From positions 434,906-498,905 of the forward strand of contig VZSE01014927.1 in NCBI GenBank assembly GCA_013398275.1: DNA of 64,000 nt. The letters run 5' to 3'. The translations under genes and the position numbers were made by a program. The stretch comes from Promerops cafer. Taxonomy: Eukaryota; Chordata; Aves; Passeriformes; Nectariniidae. Below are positions 1 through 11,350 of the stretch, in pieces (positions within the stretch are counted from its first letter, which is position 1; each line of letters starts with the position of its first letter). Below the pieces are notes generated by a model, which ran no database searches, was not told where the DNA came from, and saw nothing but the letters and a program-made list of their open reading frames with translations.

Positions 1-740
1 ACTATCTTATCTTGAACGATATCTTTCTGTGTCAGGGTATACTACTGACTGAAAGCACCATTTTTGCAGTAACCTCTCTTTGAAACCAATTGCAGATATT
101 TTCTTCACCATTGCAGCATTCCATGATGGGTTAGTCCAATAACACCCTTTAACATCTGCTTAAATCTGTGTTGGTGCTTTAAGAAAGCCGCTAAGGATGC
201 ATGAGATATTTTAATATGTTCAGATTTGAGTAGCCCAAAAAAAAAAGGCAGTACTTCAGCTCATTTCTTATACCCTGAGCAGACAAGCTGCTGCTTCCCC
301 TTTTCTTATTTAAATGGTGTTGGCCTTTAAAAATGTCCTCTGTGGAGGTACAGGGAGCCAGCAGTGGCAACTGAAGTCCAAAGGCAATGCTCTTAGCATA
401 TGCCATCAGCTTCCAAATCACAAAGGCTACTTAAAATTTCAGTTGCTTTTCTGGATCTCTCCTTTATTTGCATAGAAAATGTAAATAATTTTTTCTAAAA
501 TTGCAGCAAGGGATTTGTGCTTGTTATTTTGTGCATGTCTAAGGAAGTTTAGGCATGTTTATTGGAATTCTTCAATTTTCTTCTTATAAAGAACCCCCCT
601 GGAGAAGTCAGATCTGTAGCTGGAGTAAAACTGGCATAATGCCACCGTGGAAAACAAATGGTGGTGGTGCATGCCAGTTGTGGATTTCATCCCTCGTTTG
701 AGATCTCTTGCTGTAGCCACACCAGGTGCAGATTTACAAC

Positions 741-794
741 AAGGAGAGAGAGAAGGAGGGAGGGAAGGAGGGAGAGGAGAAAGAAGGAAGGAAG
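741..794. repeat. Purine-rich GA/GGAA tract
   Basis: About 54 bases almost wholly of A and G (gagagagaaggagggaggga and onward). It is a polypurine run, pyrimidine-rich on the transcribed CELF4 strand. Confidence 0.85.
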
Positions 795-1439
795 CCTAAA
801 TAAAATTTCATTTCTAGCCCCTCTCTGCCGGTAACAGAGTAGCAGACCCACTGCCAGATCCACTTTTCACCCACATTGTAGAAGTGATTGGAAAAATATA
901 AAACCTGAACCAAACTCTCAGAAATATTTAATTAATTGCCTCACAGTTATGGACTGTTGTGTGAGATAAACATGACCTTTGATGGAAGAGTGTTAAAATG
1001 ACAGCAAACAGCATTAAAATTTTCTTGGTCTGAATTACCCATAGGGAGTGCTTATTGCACTCTGTTGACTGCAGTTCAAATGAGATGTCTAAGTTTTGTA
1101 CGGTTAAAGCCAGGTGAGATGGATTCTGTCTCTCATTAGATTTGCCTGGATCCAAAACTCTGAGCCCCTAGGTCCCATGGGAATGAATGAACTTATGGCC
1201 ATATTCCCAGGAATCCACTCTCCTAGAAGTGGGACGTAGAGGAAACCAGCTGTATGAGGAGACCTGAAGATACCAGCACAGAGGCACTGTGCTGAGCCAG
1301 TATCTCCAAAGCCTCTAGGACTTCTAGGTTACCAGAACCCTTTTTCCTAGCACAATTTTTCTTTTGCTTCAGGAATATCAAAACACTTCCTTTCTATTTT
1401 CTTTTTTTTTCAATGTTCCAAACACTTTTTCTAGTGCCT

Positions 1440-1486
1440 GGTTTTTTATTTTTTTTCTTTTTTATTTTTTTTTTTTTATTTTTTGG
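1440..1486. repeat. T-rich low-complexity tract
   Basis: Runs of T broken by single A, C or G bases. On the CELF4 transcript this is A-rich. No adjacent element was recognised that would make it a retrotransposon tail. Confidence 0.85.
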
Positions 1487-1939
1487 AGAACTTTGAAATA
1501 TTTCATTTTCCTTCCAAGGCAGAAAAAAGATATACTTCAATGACTAGAAATCCTGCTATGGAGCAGAATGATCATTTTCCATTTGGCTTTCTGAATGCTA
1601 ACAAAAGCCAGCAGGAGAATTAATGTTAGGCTTCAGATATCTCCTGGCTACTCAGAAATCGCTGCTAGTGTTGTAGGCTTGCTTGCTCAGACATTATGTG
1701 AAACATTTTCCATGCATCTTATCACATGCTTTGTGAGTGTTGTAGTAATACAAGGAGTAATTTCAAAGTCTAAACATTTCTCCTAAGGAATAATTGTCAA
1801 TGGACATTTCCACAACCCACCACAGAGGTTTTTCGTGAAGGAAGCTACTCATTCAAGGTAAATCTGAAATAATGCCAAAGTGAATAGGCTCTGTGATTGA
1901 AAATATGTCATTAGGAGAGTTCAAAATCGTCTGCCATGA

Positions 1940-2010
1940 AAGACATCAAGGGATCATCTAAACTAGCATCTTATTTTCAATAATGACCAGTCATGGGTGA
2001 TCCAGAAAGC
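1940..2010 (-). mobile_element. Possible old CR1-like 3' tail, reverse orientation
   Basis: The plus strand reads gggatcatctaaactagcat followed by ttcaataatgaccagtcatg. This resembles the complement of the reptile-type CR1 tail (tggctagat...gaccagt style). It sits directly beside an oppositely oriented CR1 tail. The match is short and weak. Confidence 0.35.
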
Positions 2011-2069
2011 ATGTAAAAAATGAGTTTCCTCTCCTCTATTCTGATAGCGAGAGCTTAACAGTCCCCTCA

Positions 2070-2265
2070 TCCTGTCAAACACTGAAATAGGCTGCTCAGG
2101 GAAATGGAGGAGTTGCCATCCCTGGATGTATTTTAAAGACACATTGATGTGGTGTTGAAGGATATGGTTTAGTGGTGGGCCTGACAGTGCTGGGTTAATG
2201 GTTAGCCTTGATGATCCTAAAGGTCCTCTACAACTTAACTTGCATGATTCTATGACTCTGAAAGG
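2070..2265 (+). mobile_element. CR1 LINE 3' tail
   Basis: The sequence has caaacactgaaataggctgc, tgccatccctggatgtattt, gatatggtttagtggtgggc and gatgatcctaaaggtcctct, in the order and spacing of a CR1 3' tail. It ends with catgattctatgactctg. It is antisense to CELF4. Confidence 0.85.
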
Positions 2266-3497
2266 CACTGGTCATAGCAGAAGAGGAAACGATTACAGGA
2301 AAAAGGAGCTGGTATGTTTTTCATGGGCTGGAGATCCTGGTAGGCACAGAATTTGGCTGTTGTACTGGTGTTTTCATGCCCATGACAGAGAACACACTCT
2401 TTTCAAGAATATACTTATGTATATTCAAAAGAGCTTGTGCTCTTTTGTGATGGGTCCATTGCAAACTACTGCCTGGATTCAGCTTTCCAGGCCCTGACAA
2501 TATTTGAATTCCAGGCAGTCTTTGTTTGATGTTCTCTCTGCTCCCACCAACACAAAACAAATCTAGCTAATGCAAATATGATAATCTTGCCAGCAGCAGG
2601 TTTAAAGGGCGCACATATAATTAAGCCACTTTTTTATTTGGATTTGCAGTAGCTCCATCGATTTTTTGTTTATACATTTATCATTGTGTAAACATATATT
2701 TTGAAATGTGCAGTATAAGATTTTTGAGTCAAGTGTTTTTCCTTGGGTCTCCATAAAGTCTTGTGGAACAAGATCTGTCTTTCTTACTTTCCCTTCTCTC
2801 CCCAGTCTCTCTTGATATTCTATTACAAATGGTCCTTTCAAGATGTGCCTTTGAGTCCTCTGCCTCCCTACCAGACTCTAATATATTGAAAAACTTCCAA
2901 AATTCTCACTTCTTTCAAGGTTTGGTCCCCCTTTTCCTGCTTCCCTACTTCCCTGCTGTTAGGCCACATGTCAGTGCAGGACTACCGGAGCTGATTATTC
3001 CTTGACGTGTTCCTGCCCAAATGGTAATCATGTTCTTCATGCCCCAAGAAAGACAGTCCTGTTCCCATCTCAGCTTATTTCTCCTGCTGAACCATACACT
3101 GCAGCTCCTAGAATTGGCTTTTTACAGCCTAACCAGATCCTGGGAGCCCTTCACTGGCTACCTGTCTCTGTTCCTGCAGCCAGAAACCCCCTCACTAAAC
3201 ACCCTCATTCTAGGTAGCCCCAGATGTCTTCCTTGAGTACCTTCTGTCCAATTTCACAACAGGGGGAAAGGCTTATGTTCCCCAAGGGCAAAATTCATCT
3301 TGTTAATGATATTGCATCTCACCACAACCCTATTTTGCTAGTCTTTGGGACAGCCTGGCTGAGATAGCACCAGGACTGGCCCCTTGGACATATATATGCC
3401 CCAATAAACCAGTGTAGGTCACTGTGGGATGTTTTGAGATGTCTGCAGGGTTCTCAGAGCTAAAGAGAAGTTGTGTATGGGATTAGACTGAGAAATG

Positions 3498-3800
3498 TCA
3501 TAGAAGCATAGAAGAGTTAAGGTTCAAAAAGACCTCCAAGATCATCGAGTCCAACCATTAACCCAGCAGCACCAAGCCTGCCACAAAGCCATGTCCCTAA
3601 GTTCCACATCTACGTACCTTCTAAATAACTCCAGGGATGGACACTCATTTGCTGCCCTGAGCAGTCTGTTACAATGTCTGACAACCCTTTTAGGAAAGAA
3701 ACCGTTTCTAATATCCAATCCAAACCTCCCCTGGTGCCACTTGAGACCCTTTCCTCTTGTGACCTGGGAGAAGAGACTGATCCTCACCTGGCTAAAGTGC
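3498..3800 (-). mobile_element. CR1 LINE 3' end close to a CELF4 splice donor
   Basis: The plus strand begins tcatagaagcatagaagagt and continues with aagatcatcgagtccaacca, ccagggatggacactcattt and ccctttcctcttgtgacctg, the complement of a CR1 3' end. The element is therefore on the minus strand, sense with CELF4. Its upstream limit is about 80 bp downstream of the exon donor at 3880. Confidence 0.9.
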
Positions 3801-3880
3801 TAACAAACCCTGCCAGGTGTCCTGTGGGATGCGGTCCGATTTCCCTGCCCTTTGCCCTCTCCAGCCCGCTGTGCCCGTAC

Positions 3881-4028
3881 CTGAGGTTGGAGTCATGGGG
3901 GCGGCTGCCAGGCCGTTCATGTTCAGAGCCGCCATCTGCTGCATCTGGGCCGCGGCAAAGGCTGCCATGGGGTTCAGGTATCCGCCCTGCGCCACCGACG
4001 CCATGATCGCCGCTTGCTGCTGCATCAG
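3881..4028 (-). CDS. CELF4: CELF4 coding exon, Met/Ala/Gln-rich linker (probably exon 7)
   Basis: This 148-bp exon encodes 49 residues plus one base. On the minus strand the acceptor is tgctctctttgttccag and the donor is TCAG|GTACGG. The translation opens LMQQQAAIMASVAQGGYLNP, has a central AAFAAAQMQQMAALNMNGL, and ends AAAPMTPTS, with the G of the next codon. This is the low-complexity linker typical of CELF4, and the composition and the NMNGLAAAPMTPTS run make the paralogue call firm. The exon is much richer in G+C and CpG than the flanking intron. It enters in phase 0 and leaves in phase 1. The next exon, expected to begin with Gly-Ser-Thr-Pro-Pro-type sequence, is not present in positions 1-3880 and must lie beyond the left edge. 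Confidence 0.96.
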
Positions 4029-6350
4029 CTGGAACAAAGAGAGCAGGGAAAAAATATCACGCGGTCACTGGCGGGGCAGCCTGTGGCACCGGCGCCAGGA
4101 GGGCACCCGCTGAGGGGGGGGATGCATCCCAGTGTTTTGGGGTGTCAGCACACCACCCCTGTGGTACCCCCCAGGCTTGGTCATTCTTCTTGCTACAGGG
4201 GCTGAAAGCAAAGGGTATCTTTGCAACTTGGGGTCTTTATGGTCCCCACCCTGCCATGTGTTCCCTAGTGTGGAGGTCTCCTGGGACCTGGGCTTGGCCC
4301 ACCAGCTCCTCAGTACTTCTCTGCTCAGAAAGGCAGAGAAATACAGACAAAACACAACACACCTGAGCAGAGTGGTTTCGTGGCTCACATTGCTTATATA
4401 GAAATTCCGTAAAAGCCTGGAGGTTACTGATGGGAGATCAGTGTATGTAGGAAAAGGAGATTCTTTCTCCAAAGCAGAAATTTTGACTAGTTCTCTAGGG
4501 ATAACCTGATTTTTTTTCCATCTGTCAGTGACAAAAATGACTTTTTCTGGTGCTGCTAGGAGGCTTCAGCTGGGTACTGAGCAAAACCATGACCAAAACT
4601 TCTAACCAGATTCTAGCACCTATTTCCAACACTATCAGATACCCCCAGAAGTGCTGCACAAGAGAAGGGAGCTCCCCTGTTTTAGCAAGATTAGTATTGT
4701 CTGATGAGAAAACCCCTTCCCTGTGGTTTTGATCTGGGTTGACTTTCTCAATTAATTTTTTTCTAGGAAGTGGTCAAAATGCTTCTACTTTCAGGGCACC
4801 CACAAAAGTCAGAAATAAGGATCCCAGGTTGCATTTTCAGGCATTTGGGGCTAAAAGTTTTGGAGCAGAAGGCTGATGAATGTTTATGGATCCTGGAAAT
4901 GCTTCTTTCATTAAAAGAAGCATTATGTGACATTATGTTTGTTATCATTATGTTACACTCAGAACCTAGAACACAGCTGGTGCAGCTCATGTGTACAGTA
5001 TGGCTGCAGAGAGATTTCAAAATGGTCCTGGTGTGAAGGATAAGACAGGTTGGTTGAAGCTGCTCTTGTCTCCTTCCCTGGTGCTGTACAAAGAGCACAC
5101 AGGGTGGGTATGTCTGAGTATCCAACCCTGAGTAGTGACAAGTGCTGGATGCTTAGAAGAGAAGGTGTGGGGGAAAGAAGACATGCAGAAAGTTTGCAAA
5201 ACCTCACTCTGTACATTCCCCAGCCTCTGGTAATCTGTGACTTGATGATAATAGTGGAAAAGAGAAATGTTTTTCTGTGGTGATTTTAGAAGTGAGTCAT
5301 GTCTTTGCTGCCTCCAAAATTGGAGTAACTCTGTTTCACTGCTCTCTCTGATTTCACTCTCTCTCCCATCAGGAAATCACCCTCTGATGCTGTTCTTTAA
5401 GCACATGGGACATGCTTCTCAGAATTAAACAGACCTCAGAAGTCATGGCAAGGAACAGACTGTTCCCTTCTGTTCACTTTAATATTGAAGTATCAGCTAA
5501 ATTAACTGTTCTTACGCATGTACACTGAAAAAACCTTTGAAATCACTGCACTCATTCAAATGCCGAAACTTTCCCTGTCACCATCCATAAACAGTCCAAA
5601 GTAAGGGGTGCTCTGACGACAACCTGCTGAATAACCATGCACAAGTTATGTAAACTTGCCTTGATATCTCCAGTAATAAAATGTAACAGAGGATACCTGA
5701 CTACACATTGTCAGATCTAAAGGTGAAATGTGTTGCACTGGATTTGAGTATTATTATTCTGTGAAGCCTATTGAAGATTGGTGGCAAAGTGGTGGCTTTC
5801 CCTTTGATGGTTAATTACCCTTTTTTGTTTTACCCTGCATAAGGTACTTTTACATTTTAATTAGTGATATTTTGCTCTTTGCAATTACTGATGGAGTGAT
5901 TAGACAATCTTTTGTATTATACACTATGTTGACTTTCCTTTAAGAAGTACATTTGTTCCTGGGCATCACTGGAGTTTATTCTCCAGAGGAGGTACTGAGC
6001 AGGCGATATCAGAAAGTTTGCCAAGGAAGTGAAGGAGGAAGGGGAACCCACCCATCTTTAACACTGGATTGACTCCAACACGAGGTGTGCTGACTCACAT
6101 CTCATTTTCTGTTCTGGGTATTTTTACCTGGGTGATGCCAAAAGATTAATTTTGTTTTTATAATATATTTTTCATATATTTGTAGTTTTGTAGATATTTA
6201 ATACATAGTTTTATAGCCTCTAGCACCTTCTTACCCCTTTTCACACTTCGATGCGGTAAAAATAAGGTCCTAACCTGTGATATGGGAAACTAGATCAGGT
6301 GCTTCTGCTATAAAACAGAGGTGCTTCTGCAGAGAACAGGCACACAACAG

Positions 6351-6401
6351 CTACTATACTCAGTGCTCAGAGTATATAGTACTCTACTATACTCAGTGCT
6401 C
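6351..6401. repeat. 18-bp direct repeat flanking a small dyad
   Basis: The unit ctactatactcagtgctc occurs at 6351-6368 and again at 6384-6401. The spacer and its edges contain agagta and tactct, inverted around tatag, so a small hairpin sits between the copies. Confidence 0.85.
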
Positions 6402-7997
6402 TGGGGATGTACTCTCCGAGATGTCTTTGAGACTTGGGAACCCCTCTGGCATGTTGAAATGAGCCTTTCACTTGATGACCCAGAGGACACGGACTTCTCT
6501 GCAGCCTTCAGACCTAGTCAATAGGGTAAAAGTGGGGGTTGCCTGGAGCTGGAAGGAGTAGAGCATTCCACACCTGAACACAGCTGTGTACCCCCAGCTG
6601 ATGGCTTTGCTTCCTTGGCTGGAGAGGTGGCCTCAACCAAGGCCCAGGAGTGTCCAGACGTTTCAACCCTTGGCAAACTTCCTGCCAAATTTTGAGGTCA
6701 CACATCCCATTCATGCCCACACCACTCTGTTTGGAGGTGCTCAGGGGCAAAGGTTAAGGGGGAAGAAGAGGGGGCTCCTACCCAGCCCAGTGGCTGCTGG
6801 TCAGAGCTTGGCTGAGTGCAACAGCACCACGAGGGTGGGAGGACAGGAACACAGTCACCTTGAAAGAAGCTGACAGCATAAGACCTACCTGCTTCCCCCC
6901 CAGGCTGGCTCTAGGGAAATTTATAGAAGGAGAACAAGTCCTGTAAGGGTCACCAGTCTTCCTTCTAAAACCCCCAAGGCATTCCCAATGAAAGACACCC
7001 CACTCCTTCCCCAGCTCCCCCTGAAGACAGATGTCCCATCCACTCTCCTTTCGCTTTGAAAGAGACCCAGTTTATGGTCCCAGTTAATAAAGCTGTAGAA
7101 AGTGAGGCAGTGACCCCACCAGAGGCAAATCAATAGCAGCAGGGCCCCTGGGTATTGTGTACTTTAAAATATGCCATTTGAAATGCAGATTTTCCCTGCC
7201 GGGGCTGGGGCTACAGAGCACTAATCAGGAAGGCAGCAGCCTTATTATCTCAGCCTGATCTACGGGGACAGAGAGGAGCTTTTCCCTCCCTCAGCTGAAA
7301 GGACGTACTTCCTTTTGCTTCTCTTACTTCCTTCGCATGACCTTTGCCTCAGCATTTAGAGCTTTTTCCCATCCATTTTAAAGACTCCTTCCTTCTTTCC
7401 TGCTATCTTTTCTATTGCTCAAATATTTATCTTCTGAAGAGACCAGGAGATGCTACCAGACTGGTTCCTGCCCTTGGACAGCACCCCAAGAGATAAGAGC
7501 CTGCAGTCACCATCCCAATGCTTGAAACAGGTGGAGAGGCACTGGAAAAGCCATCCAAAAGCATGGGAATGGGTGGCAGTGTTGGCTGATCAATACAGAC
7601 ATGTGAAAGGGTTTGTCTCACACATCTTTTTTTCTACTTTAAGTTGCAATGGTACTCAAGGGCAGGAAGTAATGTCCTTTTCTAACAGGAGGAACAATTG
7701 CACGGAGGATGAAGGAACTTTCTCAGAGGAAAAATATCCTGCTAGAAATAGGAAAAGCATGCACAGCCTGCCTTCCCCATCCCCCAAAAGAAATGTGTGT
7801 GAAACTGAAGAAGGGGAAGAGGAGAAAGGGGGACTATTTCTGATGAGCTCTTTCTGAAACAGCGTGATCATTGCCCTTCAGTCTTACTCTGAACAATGTG
7901 ATGACCTTCTCCTTTTTTTCCAGTGCTATTTTCTATCTTTGTCTCTGAACCACACAATGCTCTGTTTGACTTTTCATACTCTTCATCCAGCAGCAGC

Positions 7998-8044
<47 letters not shown>
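7998..8044. repeat. (AAT)n microsatellite
   Basis: About 15 uninterrupted copies of a three-base AAT unit. Open frames through it read as poly-Ile or poly-Leu and are artefacts. Probably length-polymorphic. Confidence 0.97.
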
Positions 8045-8045
<1 letters not shown>

Positions 8046-11039
8046 CAATAGCATCCCACACTTCCCACCTCTAATGATGTATACAGACTCAGCTAATGAA
8101 TCCTCATGGTATCTCTGTGGTAGGAAGAGGTAAGTAAAGTAATCAATCAAGCAGTAATACGACTCATATTTGGTAAAATCATGTAATTGATGATGTAATC
8201 ATGTCTGCTATACCTAACTGGCTGTTGGGAGTTAAAACTAAAAATACTTTCCAAGCCTTGAAACAAACAGAAGATAACTGGTAGAAAAATCAGAATTGTC
8301 CTTCATACTTCTTATGGTTTCTTGGAAATAGAAATTTCTGCTTTGAAAATAAAATTTAAATATAATTAGGATATTAAAAAAACCCGAAACAAATATGCAG
8401 CACCTGGATTCGTGTCTTAGTGTCTTTCCAAAGTCTGACACACAATAGCTTGGGTTCCTAACTTCCAGAGAACTGTGGAAAACCTCCCAAAAGACTTAAA
8501 AAATTTGTACGTAGAGCCCAAATCTTGTTGTTCATTATTTCTGAATTACCAGGGAGCTGTGGTCAGAAATAGGTTATTATCCATGTTACAAAGTATTATG
8601 GCCTCAAAGTAGCTTCCTCTCCTGGAACGGATCAGTGCAAAAAATTTGCATAACAGGTAGTATTTACGAAATATACTGTCCCATTTTGGTAATTTAAATG
8701 TATTAACTGTTATATCCTGAAGGCAGCCTATAGTCAGTAATTTTTACCTGATTTCATAGGGCTAGCTGATTTTTTTTTAAGTATCTCTCCAAAATAATTT
8801 CACAGTACAAATTGAAGAAATATTGGAAAAAGCAATTCTTCCTGTCAGCACTCCCTCAGATCATTTAGCAGAAATATCCTTTAATCTCCATGGGAGCTGG
8901 ACAGGGGGGCAGAATGGGGCACCCAGGGTTTTATGGTCAGCATGGTTGTCACTGCTGCCCTAACTTCCCAAGGAGACCACTTAAGATGTCTGAGAGCTCT
9001 GATGTGCTGGACATTCCAAATTCTTGTTGCAGTTATTGTCTGCAGTTCAGGAGCAGCAGCCATTTGTACTTTTTCAGAATGAGAAGAGCTGGGATTTACT
9101 GAGAAAGGACTTGTTCCAGGCCAGAGAACAAACGTTAGCATTGCCTGTGTTGTCTCTGTCCCAGCCTGTCTGTTTTGACACACTAACTCTGTGCCTATCC
9201 CCTGCTGCAGGATGCAATCAGTCCCATGGCTGGAGTTTGGCCAGAAGACTGTGGCTAACAGTCCCACCCCATTTTTTATGCAAACTTGATTTATGACTTT
9301 GATCTTATCTTAAATAATTTAAAAATTAAATAATTTATACTGTATCTGTCACTTTCCAAGGCTCCTTCCTTTGTTCTTGCTTTGCTCTTCTGCATTTTCC
9401 CATCTCCCTCACCCTTTTTTGATCTGTGCACATTTCCTTTCTGCATGGTAAGGCATCACTGACATGAGACAGGCACTAAACACTCCTTGCCCCTTTTCTT
9501 CACAGAAAGACCTGCAGGAACTGTAGCTTATTTGTGCCAGGACTATACTACCACCATTCACAGGCTGTTTTGATTTTCACTGCTTGTGATTTTCAGCTTG
9601 GCCACCCTAAGTAGGTGTGCTGTGCTCTGTGAGGTGAAGAGTGTACCTGCAGGTTCTTCCTAGACTGGCAGCAAATCCAAGGTTGTGCCAGGTGGCATCA
9701 CTCTCCTTCTCTCCAGGCTGAGTCCAGATCTATACCTCACTCAGCCTGGCCTTAAACTGCAGAAACAGCTGTCAGTACCCAGCTGATGTAGATCCATAGT
9801 AACCTGACAATGAAAAGGGCTGGTGCCCCGTACACTTGTGAAATAAAATAAATAATTGCTCCATAAAAGGGGAAGTTAAATGAGTATGGGAAGATATTGC
9901 TGAAGAGAAAAAATCTAAAACAATCAAAAAACCCACCCTGAAATAAATTAGAGTAGGGGCTCTGGGAGCTTTAGGAAGCTATGAAATCTGACTTGCCTTG
10001 AGCTGCATACAAAAGAGATGAGGTAGGTCTGATGTGACTTTCTGTGTCACTGAAACAGCATACAGAGTCGGTGCCAAGCTTTGTCTGGCCTGCTTGAAGG
10101 TGGCACATGAGGAGGGGATAGAAAACCACACACAGTGGAGAACTCCCTTTGCTTCCTCATTTTTTTGCCTCTGTGTCTGAGGCCAGATGGCTGCTGAACC
10201 CCAGGACTGGTTGCTTGGCTGATACGAGACCGTGGCTGCTATCAAGGTTAAAGTTGTTTAAGTAGAGGCTGAGGAGTTTGGCAATGTGCAGCAGCAGGGA
10301 GAGCTGTGGCATGGCCATTTGCTGGGCTGTAAGGAGGTAACTTGGAGAGGAGCTGGGGCCCCAATCTGTCTTGATGGCAACACTAAAGTTTATCTGTCAA
10401 GCTTTGATGGACTGAGACCCTTGCTGCCTCTCCTCAGCAGGGCTGGGTTGGCAAACCCATGGCTGCCCACCAATCCACCAAACAGCCACACCACAGGGGT
10501 TTCTGTTGCACTGACCACCTCGGTGCATCAAGACTCTCTGGGAGCTGATCCAGTCAGAGTGATGTGCAAGATGCTTCTCTGGGGGAAATTCAGCAAGAAA
10601 CTGTAGCAACAGAGTCCTGAGCAACCTCCTCCATGGGGACAGATCATTAGAAACTGTTCCAAAAACACTGTCATGGGATTGCTTGGGAATTCTTATCTAG
10701 AGACATCAGTCAGGTTTGTACTGCTGGGGTATAGCTGGGAGGACAGGCTACGAGTATGAATTAGAGAGCCTGATGTCTCATGCTTGTGCTGGTCTTACTA
10801 TTAAGCACTGAGGCAATTCTTACACTTATGTTACTGCTATGCCACTCTGAGAAAGCTCATGGAGAGACAGTACAAGAGAGAGCTGTGTCCCTGAGGGAGA
10901 AGGGAAAATAAATAAATCTCATCATCAGGCTTATTTGTACATGAGGAAACAAGATCAGGGGGTCAAACAATTCAACCAAGGTCACAAGAGTTGCTGGTGG
11001 CAGTGGCATCACCCATCATGACAGTCCTGCTCCTGATAT

Positions 11040-11350
11040 TTCACCTTCCCTCCTCTTGACTTGCCTTAGCTGTTCAGCTTCGGGCTGAATAAAACTGCTG
11101 TCTCCCTTTCCCTCTCCCCTATTGATTCCTCCATCTCCTGCTGGCATTTGCGAGGTGCCAATCACCCTGATATCTGAGAGCCAGCAGCCCGAGCTGGATT
11201 AATCGGGACCAAGGCAACGTCACAGAGCCTTGCCGCTCCCTTCGCTCCCTTTCGTGTGAGACTGCGAGATGGAGCAGACAGGGAGGCTGACTGAGACAGC
11301 GTCTGAGCACGCCTGGGTGTACAGGCGCCACGCAGAAATGTGATCCCATC
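11040..11350. promoter_or_regulatory. Candidate conserved non-coding block
   Basis: This stretch keeps many CpG dinucleotides (for example cccgagctggattaatcggg and cgccacgcagaaatg) beside TAAT-type homeodomain cores, unlike its CpG-poor surroundings. There is no repeat and no credible reading frame. The call rests on texture only. Confidence 0.35.

Larger units (their letters stand above)
1..3880 (-). other. CELF4 partial intron downstream of the last visible exon
   Basis: No further exon with acceptor, donor and CELF4-like reading was found here, so this is the 5' part of an intron cut by the window edge. It holds a purine-rich GGAA/GGGA stretch at 741-794, a T-rich tract at about 1440-1486, and CR1 fragments at about 1940-2010, 2070-2265 and 3498-3800. 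The ORFs in this stretch read through repeats and are not coding. Confidence 0.85.

Noticed and set aside
3792..4037. Start codon at the 5' end of the frame over the LMQQQ exon
   Set aside because: The Met-Phe-Gln lead comes from the intron acceptor (tgttccag); the exon begins at Leu.
7864..8133. Poly-Ile and poly-Leu frames
   Set aside because: Produced by the (AAT)n microsatellite.
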